Part shown: positions 1-8,478 of the stretch, one piece after another
Position numbering within the stretch: the first letter of the stretch is position 1
Layout: the number at the start of each line of letters is the position of its first letter
From: Larix sibirica
Lineage: Eukaryota > Streptophyta > Pinopsida > Pinales > Pinaceae
Length of the DNA stretch: 22,853 nt
NCBI GenBank assembly: GCA_004151065.3
Contig: NWUY0300002962.1
Coordinates: forward strand, 53,076 to 75,928
Direction of reading: 5' to 3'
Position numbers and translations under genes: made by a program
Notes under the pieces: generated by a model
Told to the model about the DNA's origin: nothing
The model's input: only the letters and a program-made list of their open reading frames with translations
Database searches by the model: none

Positions 1-726
1 TTTAGGGCAAGCTATAACAAAATTAATGATTGTTTTGCCCCTTTGATCTATCCACCCATCAGACAAAACCATGCAACCTGTAAACTTCCATGAGCTTTTA
101 ATGCTCTTCAATTGTCCCTTAACACACTCGAGCTCCTCATCTAGCTCTTCCCCCCTAAGTGCATTATAAGAGGGGGCTTTGTATATATAGGGAAATCCCA
201 ATTGCATCTACCATGGGCTGATAAATATAAGACTTTGCATAGTTAAATGAAAGGTTGTTATGGTACCAAAACTTCCTCATTGACATATTTTCCTCCTTCC
301 TCTTCTTTTCATTAAATCTCTCTAAGGTTGGATGAGATCCTAGAGCTGTAGGGGAAGGAAGAAATGAGAAGTTATACTTATGTTTGTTGTAACAGTTGAT
401 ATGGAGTTTCTTGTACTTGGATCTGGTGGTGCCATCGAAGATCTACCTATCCCGAAAGTTTCAAACTTCAATCTTGCCCTCTGTTCACTCTGTTCTCTAA
501 TGGCATCCAGAGCAGCTGCCATTTGGGCTATGACTTCATTAGGGCATTTGTCACAAACCACCACATCTTTGCAAACAATTCTTGCTAGGTGGTATTTCAA
601 CCTGTTTATGCCCACAAACATTTGGTTGGAGCAGAAATTGCAAATGACCTTCTGGTTATCACCGGGAATCAATTGGACACAATATTGCCACGGCGGATCA
701 AGAGGCCTTCTAGCCTTGGGTGCCAT
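1..726 (-). pseudogene. hAT-superfamily transposase, BED finger + DUF659, frameshifted and cut by window edge
   Basis: The start ATG is at 724-726. The first frame (726 down to about 345) encodes a BED-type zinc finger near residues 10-60: an aromatic PPW start, C-x2-C (CNFC), the motif GINRLKYHLA and a downstream Cys pair. The reading then moves to a second frame (about 350-205), with TLERFNEKKRKEEN and KFWYHNNLSFNYAKSY, and to a third (about 204-1), with KAPSYNALRGEELDEELE and MVLSDGWIDQRGKTIINF. The last block is the DUF659 signature of plant hAT transposases. Such proteins bind element ends in the nucleus and catalyse cut-and-paste transposition. At least two frameshifts (near 345 and 205) and a TAG at 340-342 break it. 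The catalytic and hAT dimerisation regions would lie left of the window. A short intron ending at the CAG near 346 is an alternative to the first frameshift. The family call is firm; the exact break positions are approximate. Confidence 0.88.
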
Positions 727-1261
727 GGAATTTGGATTGCAAAAAATATAAATGTTCTACATTATGGAACAATGAATATTATACATTTATTTCTAAATTT
801 AGATTTTTTTTTTACTTATTTAATGATTTAAAAGAAAAGTGTTGCTCTGTGGGCTGAGATACTCAGAAATTGAGAACATTAAAAACAAACTCATAAATTG
901 AGAAATAAAATTAATAGATGAAAAAACAAATAAAAAACAAACCCGGTTTTGAATCTTCATGACTTCAACCTCCTTCAGAGTCTCAGACAACCCTCCTTCA
1001 GAGTCTCAAACAACAACTCCAGCCTCCTCAACCTCTTTCAGATAGCTTAGGCAAAGAATAGTGAATTGCTTTCACTCCACTCAGCAGTGAATTCTCATTG
1101 TGATTGATGAACGAGGAATGAGAGGATAAGAGGTGTTTATAACCTCTTTGCCTCTCTTCACTTTGTTTTTCCCTCCAAAAACATACCCCCAAAACTCAAG
1201 CAAATCATAAAAGAAATTGAAATCCAGTTTCATTTCCATGGGGGTCTTTTTTATGCGATTT

Positions 1262-1431
1262 GGCGAATCCGAGTGAGTATCTAACGAGTCTCGGTGAGTC
1301 TGGCCGAGTTTGACGAGGGAGCCGAGTCTCAGTCGAGTTTGACGAGTTTCCAACGAGTCTTGTCCGGTTACTCGTCTTGGGAGCTGACTCGGATAGACTC
1401 GCGAGTACTTGCGAGTCTCCAACGAGTCTTG
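1262..1431. repeat. CGAGT-rich subterminal repeat array of the hAT element
   Basis: Ten copies of CGAGT and three of its complement ACTCG lie within about 170 bp just inside the element end. The longer unit CCAACGAGTCTTG occurs at 1350-1362 and 1419-1431. hAT transposases are known to bind short repeated subterminal motifs, so this is the likely binding platform; that function is inferred from position and repetition only. Confidence 0.7.
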
Positions 1432-1439
1432 CAACACTG

Positions 1440-1702
1440 CTCAACACATGATCTATAAGGAGGAATCCATCCTTATTTATATATCACAAGACAACTCTAA
1501 CCATAACAATCTCTTAAGTACCTAGTAGACCTTCTTAAATGAAATATCCATTACATTTATTTACTAATAACTACCATAGTGGGCCTTATTTAATAATAAC
1601 AAACATAGTGGATCTAGTACACCTTGCATTGAATGGCCTTCACTGTTATTATTGTAATGGGCCCTTCACCCCCCCATTACACCCCTAGGGAGGATCATAA
1701 CA
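1440..1702 (-). repeat. 3' LTR of the small LTR element, truncated by the hAT insertion
   Basis: Aligns over its length with 3142-3404, including CAACTCTAACCATAACAA and the shared end GGATCATAACA. It begins abruptly at the hAT terminus. Confidence 0.75.
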
Positions 1703-2008
1703 CCCCATCCCCCTTAGAAAAGCGTTGTCCTCAACACTTGATGTGAGGAGGTACAACAATAAACCAGGGTCCAATGGATGGGTGTTGACCTCAATGCTGA
1801 AGTAGCCCAAGTGACCAGGGTTGCATGTAACAGTGTTAGCCACCATGCTGAAGTAGTCCAACAAGCTCCACTTTAACCATGGGTCCCTTGCACGAGTGCT
1901 AATTGCCATGCTGAAGTAGCCAATGTCCCATGTGGAAGGACTAATTGCAATGTTGAAGCAGTCCAAGGGGCTCATCCATAAACTTGGTTCCAATGTCCAT
2001 GTGCTCAA
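1685..2008 (-). pseudogene. Repeat-bearing 3' reading frame next to the polypurine tract
   Basis: A 107-codon open frame overlaps the end of the tyrosine-rich frame in a different phase and runs through the polypurine tract into the 3' LTR. It contains four imperfect repeats built around (G/D)YFS or DCFN: LDCFNIAIS, IGYFSMAIS, LDYFSMVANT and LGYFSIEVNT. At DNA level the core ATGCTGAAGTAG (plus strand) recurs at 1794, 1845, 1908 and, diverged, 1950. It ends SVEDNAFLRGMG, which resembles the last residues of plant LTR-element polyproteins just before the polypurine tract. Probably the 3' continuation of the element's frame after a frameshift; function unknown. Confidence 0.4.
1703..1717 (-). 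other. Polypurine tract
   Basis: Minus-strand CTAAGGGGGATGGGG directly abuts the 3' LTR start (TGTTATGATCC). This is the expected position of the plus-strand primer. Confidence 0.7.
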
Positions 2009-2512
2009 GTTGACACCAGATTGATGACACGTAAAGCTCCATGAATTGCTGGGTGTTATACTTCAAATGCCCATAGTGGTCATGTGGATCAAAATAAGTA
2101 TAACCATCCAAAGCAAACAAATCCTCCATATAGCAGTAAACTGATGGATCTGAAAGGAACTCTATTATTGTAGAAAAAACATATTGGAAATTGGTAGGCA
2201 CCGCCTATTCTTGTCTTTCCTCCACAAAGTTATCTTGATATGGTGGAGAAGAATCATAAAAAATATGGAAGTAGTTGTCTTCCCAAAAGTTACCACTGTC
2301 CATATACCAATCCTCATAAGCATCTTTTAAATCATACCATGCATATATTTCTTGGTTATACCCTTTAAAGGTGAAAAATATGTGGTATCAATAACACAGT
2401 ACCCCTCAAATTTACGAATTGTTTACTTCATAGCTTTCAAATTTGCACACATTCTATAAATTTTATTCACCCACATTTGTTCCTCCCATGGCATGTTCCA
2501 ACACCGTTCCAT
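1941..2512 (-). pseudogene. Unrecognised tyrosine/tryptophan/aspartate-rich reading frame of the small LTR element
   Basis: Starting at the ATG at 2510-2512, the minus strand encodes about 190 residues with an unusually high content of Tyr, Trp, Asp and Glu. It opens with MERCWNMPWEEQMWVNKIYR, meets a TAA about 29 codons in, resumes (KFEGYCVIDTTYFSPLKG), then shifts frame near 2365. It continues with GYNQEIYAWYDLKDAYEDWY and DNYFHIFYDSSPPYQDNF, crosses one TAG just before 2201, and goes on with YTYFDPHDHYGHLKYNTQQF to a stop at 1941. Composition persists across two stops and one frameshift, which suggests a once-coding frame. No zinc knuckle, aspartic protease, RT or integrase motif is present, and I recognise no family. 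It may encode a gag-like or accessory protein of this element; that is inference from position between PBS and polypurine tract. Confidence 0.5.
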
Positions 2513-2936
2513 TCTTCAATTCAGTGAGGGTTTCAGGGAGGAATTTTGCAAGGATTATAGCGCATTGGATATTGGCTAGAAATATATAATATAATATGTC
2601 AAATAAAAGCCCTAGAAATTCTCTATCCAATGGCATTGATTTGGTTGGAATCTGATCACCCTGTCAAAAGTTTTGTTCTCTGCAAGATCCACAGCCGTCA
2701 CTGAAAGCCCTTAAAAATAACATATTTAAAACAACAATATCTCCTTCGTTTGGACTCTTGAGCGATTTGTTTTTTTAAATTGCATATTTTTACAAGGAGA
2801 ATACAGATATACAATTAGTTTCTGCAAATTCTATCAAAAAATACTCTGAAACTGATTTGAGTGTCGTGGCCCTCTTTTTCCCTTTGAAAACCTACAAAAT
2901 AGAAGAAAACAATTCTCTCTTTTGGGCCTAGAAAGT

Positions 2937-2948
2937 GCTTTGATACCA
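2937..2948 (-). other. Primer binding site (initiator tRNA-Met)
   Basis: Minus-strand TGGTATCAAAGC, one mismatch from the plant tRNA-iMet complement TGGTATCAGAGC. It lies 7 nt after the LTR end. It marks the start of minus-strand DNA synthesis for this element. Confidence 0.75.
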
Positions 2949-2955
2949 CTAATTA

Positions 2956-3404
2956 TGAACCATAAATCTGAATATGTAATCACAAAAGAGATATCAGAAA
3001 TTCTCCACACTATATTAATATCAAAACCCTTAAAGTAGGGCAACAACTTTCAATTGATCTTTTTATGGAAGGAATCCACTCTTGTTCACTTGCATTTTCG
3101 AGGGGGCAACCTCTTATGAGCTAAGATCCAAATACAATATTCTCCACACATGATTTATAAGGAGGACTACATCCTTATTTATAGATCACGAGACAACTCT
3201 AACCATAACAACCTCCTAACTACCTAGTGGACCTTCTTTAATGAGGTCCCATTACATTTATTTACCAATAATTACCATGGTGGATCTTATTTAATAATAA
3301 CAAACATAGTGGATCTAGTCCACCTTGCATTGAATGACCTCCACTATTATTACTCTAATGAACTCGTCAGCCCCCCATTACACCCCTTAGGAAGGATCAT
3401 AACA
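2956..3404 (-). repeat. 5' LTR of the small LTR element (449 bp)
   Basis: On the plus strand it runs from TGAACCATAAATC to GGATCATAACA. It is bounded on one side by the tRNA-Met PBS and on the other by unrelated DNA. On the minus strand a TATA box (CTATAAATAAGG, about 3175-3187) is the probable LTR promoter; the 3' copy has the equivalent motif at about 1474-1486. Confidence 0.72.
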
Positions 3405-3452
3405 TGAACAAATTAGTGTGTTGCAAGTCTTTTTTGGATGTAGAAGAACTTG

Positions 3453-4700
3453 CTATATGCAATGAAAATCACATGCAAAATATGTCATCAGCCTATACAC
3501 CATGCGTGGCCTACCAATCAGCATCATTGATTGTCTGTAGGCTTGCAAGTTGCAATATGCTGAAATCACCAAACGTGTTTTTAACTTTTTTGCATAGTGA
3601 GACATAGGAAATTTCTCAATGAATGCTGCCATGCTCACTCTGATACAACAAAATCCCCTGAAACATGGCCCTTGTATTCCTTGTAAACATTTTCCATTTT
3701 TTTTTGGGAGGTGTCTTATTGCCAAGGAAGAAATACTTTTACTCTTTGGGATTCATATAATTATATTTTCAAATGTGGTGGTGTGTTCAAGTTATGGATT
3801 GATGACAGCCATGTTATTGACAACTTCATTGAGATGGTCTGTCCATGCTCCAATTGATGATTGTTTCATTTGTTTTCTCACATATAAAGTCCATGCCTTT
3901 TTAAGAACTGTGTAAGCAGGGGTCTTTTTTAAAACATGCATCATATGTTCCATTATTACACAGAATATACATAAAGTGACACATAATATCACAAACCAAT
4001 TATCTAGGCATTGACTACAGGCATCCCCTTCTCACAGATATGAGTTGCACCAACATGTCATCCTTAGCCCTAATCTCCAGAGTGTCTACATTGTCTCTAA
4101 AGATTCTCATCCTAGCTGAGAACTGCATTGCTACCTGTGTCTTGAAGACTTTCATCTTTCCCAGGTCAAAAGGAGGGAAAATTTTCATTAAGTGTGGTCT
4201 TATGAAAGATATCTCTACTAGCCAAATGGTATTCTATATTTTTCTATCACGCTGCTTGATCATCCACTCGTCCCCTAGAGTGTCTCTCTTCTATTGCAGA
4301 GGCTGACAGAAATGATGGAAAACTTAGAAATGATTCATTAGTAAAATTCTAAAAGACTTGAGCTTCTTGACTATTCCAGAAGACATGCTTGAAAGTTTCT
4401 TCCCTGTGAAAAGCTATACAGCATTTATGTGACAAACACGAGTGCTACAAGCCTGCAACCTGTTCTTCTTTGCTAGCATTTGGTCAAGCACTGGTCATCT
4501 AAGATCTGAGAGCTTAAAAGAGGCTTTTATTTTCCAGATATGATGCCATCTTCTGATCCACCCGCCTTCTATATCCCAATTTCCCCATCTTTTATTTAAC
4601 ATTTCTACCATTGGGATATTTGGTCTCATCTTGTCATACAACGTTTTTGTCTCATATTCCAAAAATAATTTGTCAGAGAAACATTGTAATCCTTCCAAAT
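3453..4700 (-). pseudogene. Decayed coding remnants, part resembling the LINE zf-RVT region
   Basis: From 4698 the minus strand encodes about 67 residues ending WIRRWHHIWKIKASFKLSDL, then a TGA where Trp is expected, then LDQMLAKKNRLQACSTRVCH. After a frameshift it continues KCCIAFHREETFKHVFW. The pattern W-x2-IW-K-x-K..., then L-x2-K-x-RL, then C-x2-C, then EET-x2-H-x-F is that of the zinc-binding zf-RVT segment at the C-terminus of plant LINE reverse transcriptases. Further along, 4272-4015 is open apart from one TAG (KIFPPFDLGKMKVFKTQVAM), unrecognised. No RT YxDD core or endonuclease is visible up to 5300. The 3' end lies next to the LTR element at 3405. The LINE call is tentative. Confidence 0.4.
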
Positions 4701-7451
4701 TGGTTCTCGAGCATCTAGATTCAACTTGAAGAGAACGGATTTAAGAAAAAAATTGCTCAACTCTAAAAGAGCTTGTTTGAACTTTATTCATAACTGGCAG
4801 TCGTTATGATCTACTCAACATTCTCCACTCCAACTGAGAAACCATATGCTTTTCCCACATATCATGGGTGTGTGAAACCTCCTTTTAGTTAATGTTGTTG
4901 GTGCATATCAAGACAGAAGACCAATCTGTTCTTTAATAGAAGGAAATGTCTAAATGGATCTCATTATAGTTGTCAGATAAAATTTATGAATGACTCTGTG
5001 GGAGTAAGCTAAAAGGGGACAAACTCAACCATTTTTTTGTTGAAATTCTTCTTCAAATCTGGTAGGAATTTTGTCAGAGGTTATAGTTCCACCCAACTGA
5101 TGGGAACTTCGACCATGGAACTTTGCCCTTATGCTTTTTAGATCATTTTAAATAGATCCAGATTGTTGGGATTTCAAAAAAATGAGTGGATCAGGGACTC
5201 ACCTGAAAAGTTGAGTTTGTCCACTTTTTAATGCCCTCCCAATTCAGTCAGGCCGCAGAGTAAGAGTATGACTTGGACTTGTCAAAACCTTGTGCAAAAA
5301 ACATTAAAAGAATAACAGAGAATTTTACAGTTTTTTCATTAATATGAAAATTAACAATATACATATAAATTTATAATGCACTTTTTAATATAAATTTGTT
5401 TCTAAGTTCTAATTATATAGTACATACTACAAAATGCCATGGACAGTCCTTGTCCTTGTTTTCCCTTTTTTAATGGTGATACCAACAAGTTTTGGATTCA
5501 AGCTCAGGGAGTCAAACTTGTTGAGTGTCAAAAACTCACAAGTCAAAGTCAAACTCATCATACCTCAATTTGACTCACCCGGGCTAAAGTTTTTACTGGG
5601 TTGTGTCCGTTCTTCCTGCATTCGGCACTATGTGGGGTACACCAGCAACTCACGAGACCCAATCATACTGGGAGAGTCCTGCTACTGTGGATTTCATTGC
5701 CAAATCCCATAGATTTTATGGTCCTTCCAACTACTAATTTTTATTTTTATGTCATATGGTGAGTTTACTAAATTCTTCTCATGGAAATCATCATTGTGAA
5801 ATCTTTTGTCTTTGATATTGCCTAAGAAGGGGAGGTCCTCCAGTCCTTTCATTTGAAACTGACAACAATAGGCAATAATGGTGATTGCATTTGAATAAGT
5901 CACACGAGACCAATGAACTGACAAACAATTGGATCGCTAATGCAATGATAAAGTTGAAGAGTTGGAGATGGTAAATCACTTAAGATGTTAACACACCTCT
6001 CTTGCTCAAGGAAGTATATCAGGTCTCAATTTTGAGTCTAAATAAATCTAAGCTCTAGCCTCTTGATACCGATGTTATTGCTCTTATCTCAAATTCCATG
6101 GTCACTGTAGCCATTCAAGCTGTCTATTTAAGGAACTTACTGTCCTTTGTTACAAAGGAGGCAATAATTTAAGGGATGTATTTCCATTCACTTCAAATAT
6201 CATTAGCACTTCATCTCTACCCTATATGTCTAATGTTATAGGTAATATTTCTTTTGAGGAAAATGAGATGGATTCCACTCAAAAGATAGAAGCCATGACA
6301 TACAAATTAAGAATAATTTTCCCAACTAGCTAGATTCTTAAATCTCTACAATCTCCATTTTGTATCAAATTAACTAGCTAGGGTGTTTTCTTTACAATGT
6401 AGGAAAAAACTTGGAATTTAGTGTCCTTTTGTATATAGCTCAAAGAAGACTCCACAGAGAGCGCTGCTCCAAGAAAGGGAGTAAGAAAGTGATAGGATGT
6501 GGAGTCAGAGGCAAGGAAGGGAAGTAATGGGGCAAGTTTAACAATAACAAATGTTGCTAATGTCCTTGGCAGTAAAGTCTGGCATATAGGAGAAAACTAA
6601 ATTGTATACGTGCTTCCAATTGTAAGTACAATTCAAGAAATGATAATAAACAAAATGCTTGTAACATTGTAGCTGAATTTTGGGGCAAGGAGCTTCCTTT
6701 CATATTAGTTGCATGTGTCTATCACAAGATTCGATCTTTTCACTTGCTTCCAAAATGGTTCTTTATCTGGAAATATTGTCCAACATAGGAACCTTTGTTT
6801 CCTTCTATTTATGCTGCACTTTATAGGCAAGCTGTAGCCATGAGCATCTATTCAGTTTTGGAGCCAGCAGCTCAAATCATAATACTTTGGTATGCTCTGT
6901 TACACACAAGGGCAGAAGTAAGATGCCAACTGGAAGAAATGCTAAATTTTTTGTAGTGCATTAGTTAACTACCTTCCATAGTACTTGTAGAGCCCCTTCG
7001 TTTATGTGCTTAAGCCACATGTATAACAAAACTTAGTTTTTAGATAAACACCTCAAGAAATCTCCATCATATCAAGATTTCCTAAGCTTATACTATTGAT
7101 ATGGCTGTGACTCAATTCTTTATCTCTTTATGCACTTTTTATTTTCTATACATAGATTTCTTTCAAGATGTAATAAAATATTATTACCTGTATAGTTAAT
7201 GGAAATTGTCACCTTGTGTTGGTTCACTTAATTGAGCAGCAAAATTTAGGGCAGGGTTTTTTACTTTTTTATGCAATCCACTTTAGTGTACAAAGCCACT
7301 GAAGGTTGTTCAATAAATGTACGGAGGAAATTCTCTCTATGAGTTCTGGATGCTTTTATGACCGACTCAACCATCTTTGAAGTTTTCTTTAGGTTTGTCA
7401 GCAGCTGTGATAGTTTATTCCAATGTTTTCTACTTTTCTTCAGGTATACCA
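4700..7451. other. Non-coding, AT-rich; no gene recognised
   Basis: Only short frames without domain features occur. 5434-5712 (+) is open for 92 codons, but its sequence is low in family-like motifs and is rich in GTCAAA/ACTCA strings (5500-5580), which look like decayed repeat DNA. No recognisable GAUT N-terminal (signal-anchor) exon was found here, although the GAUT gene needs upstream exons. Confidence 0.5.
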
Positions 7452-7590
7452 TAGTTTTTTTTCTTTCTAAGGAATGCTAGTACCTTGCCAGCACCAATCA
7501 GCCCACAAAGGACAAACATGTCACAAGAGGGATTTGAACCAGGGTGGGCAGGATAAAAACTACTCCTCTTAACCATCTAGGCTAGACCAA
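7452..7590 (-). mobile_element. tRNA-derived SINE-like unit 1
   Basis: On the minus strand there is an A box, TAGCCTAGATGG (7584-7573), fitting the pol III consensus TRGCNNAGYNGG with one mismatch. It is followed after 32 nt by a B box, GGTTCAAATCC (7540-7530), against GGTTCGANTCC. Downstream lies an A-rich stretch (plus-strand T run at about 7455-7468) like a SINE tail. It does not fold as a complete tRNA: no anticodon arm or acceptor pairing was found. The family is not identified. Confidence 0.55.
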
Positions 7591-7639
7591 ATTGATACTT
7601 TTGAAACAAGGTCATGTTTGGTCAACTGTATTGGGACAT

Positions 7640-7835
7640 TATCCAAGTCAAGCTTGGGTCCCACGGTTATGAATCATGGAGGTATACCCCTTATGTTCAC
7701 ATCTCGTGTGTTCCCATATGGGGTTAAAAACCCCCCTGCTTTCCCTGTGGAACAAACCTCAGTGAGATTTGAGCCCGGATGGCAGGGGAAAGGTCCTCTT
7801 GTTTTCCTGTTGCACCACAAGCTCATGTGCAAGTA
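7640..7835 (-). mobile_element. tRNA-derived SINE-like unit 2
   Basis: On the minus strand there is an A-box-like TGGTGCAACAGG (7817-7806) and, 30 nt on, a B-box-like GGCTCAAATCTC (7775-7764). The spacing matches unit 1, but the body differs. The conserved-looking body (AACCCCATATGGGAACACA, about 7732-7714) is GC-richer than its surroundings. The boxes are degenerate, so this is weaker than unit 1. Confidence 0.42.
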
Positions 7836-8478
7836 TATCATAGTTTATCACAATGCTGTAAACGTTCTTTAGGCCTGTCATCTTCTCAATGATTATGCTG
7901 GGGAAGCATTTTTATATTTAGATTTCTTCCTGAATGATTAACTGCTCCTTATATTCGAACTGACAACAAAATTTAGCAGAGTAGTTTTTTTTTTTCATAT
8001 TCTGGAATCTCACCATAACAACTGTGACATGTGGATTTCAACTTATAAAATTTTATAGTAGCAAGTAGAAGAAGGCTCATCATGTTATAACCAAATAAGG
8101 ACGAAAAACTACCCATCAATTTACTTGAGTGGCAGCTTTGGGAACCTAGCCAGAGGTAAGTTTTAACAGTATCCCATATAAACTTTATTTACATCATTAT
8201 TAAGATCCAAGACATCCTTGATATTTAGCTAGTTCTATCATGTATAGTCATCTCTTAAGGTATGGTTGTTTGATTTCAATACAAAAATTTTCAAAAATAC
8301 TTGATGAGGTTTCAATACAAAACATTTTGGGAATGGGAATGGAAAAAACTTGAAGTCACGTTGGTCTTAAATTATCAATGTGCATTTTTATATACATAGT
8401 GGATTTTCCATGACAGCTCAGATTATCATTGTCCCATACTGTTCCTCTGCTCTGACAGTGTTTTGATCCTCATTGCAG

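Larger units (their letters stand above)
1..1439 (-). mobile_element. hAT DNA transposon, 5' part with terminus at 1439
   Basis: On the minus strand the element begins at 1439 with CAGTGTTGCAAGACTCG, a typical hAT terminal start (CAGTG). It continues through a subterminal repeat array (1262-1431) and a leader of about 530 bp to the transposase ATG at 726. The boundary is supported independently: sequence similarity between the two LTR copies of the host retrotransposon starts exactly at 1440. The bases 1440-1447 (CTCAACAC) are therefore the candidate 8-bp target duplication. The other end is outside the window. Within the leader, 969-1014 is a 23-bp unit repeated twice (CCTCCTTCAGAGTCTCA core). 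Confidence 0.78.
1440..3404 (-). mobile_element. Small non-autonomous LTR retrotransposon (TRIM/LARD-like), partly displaced by hAT
   Basis: Two direct copies of about 255-265 bp (1440-1702 and 3142-3404, roughly 85% alike by eye) flank about 1.25 kb of internal DNA. On the minus strand the order is 5' LTR (3404-2956), PBS (2948-2937), internal region, polypurine tract (1717-1703), 3' LTR (1702-1440), then the hAT insertion. The LTR ends are TG..CA. No gag zinc knuckle, protease, integrase, RT or RNase H is visible, so the element would depend on enzymes supplied in trans. The missing part of the 3' LTR presumably lies beyond the hAT element, off the left edge. The superfamily cannot be fixed without pol. 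Confidence 0.75.

Noticed and set aside
1081-1447. Overlapping 118- and 80-codon minus-strand frames with DSLETR-type repeats.
   Set aside because: They are translations of the CGAGT subterminal array and hAT leader, not a gene.
5434-5712. 92-codon plus-strand frame with a hydrophobic start, considered as a secreted protein.
   Set aside because: No family motif and repeat-like composition; an equally open stretch overlaps its end on the other strand.
7530-7584. Possible tRNA gene on the minus strand.
   Set aside because: Only the A and B boxes match; no anticodon stem or acceptor stem could be found, so a SINE fits better.
8141-8158. A good 5' splice site (CCAGAG|GTAAGTTTT) preceded by about 30 open codons, considered as a GAUT exon.
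   Set aside because: The open phase does not join the exon at 8479 in the GAUT frame, and the peptide shows no GAUT stem similarity.
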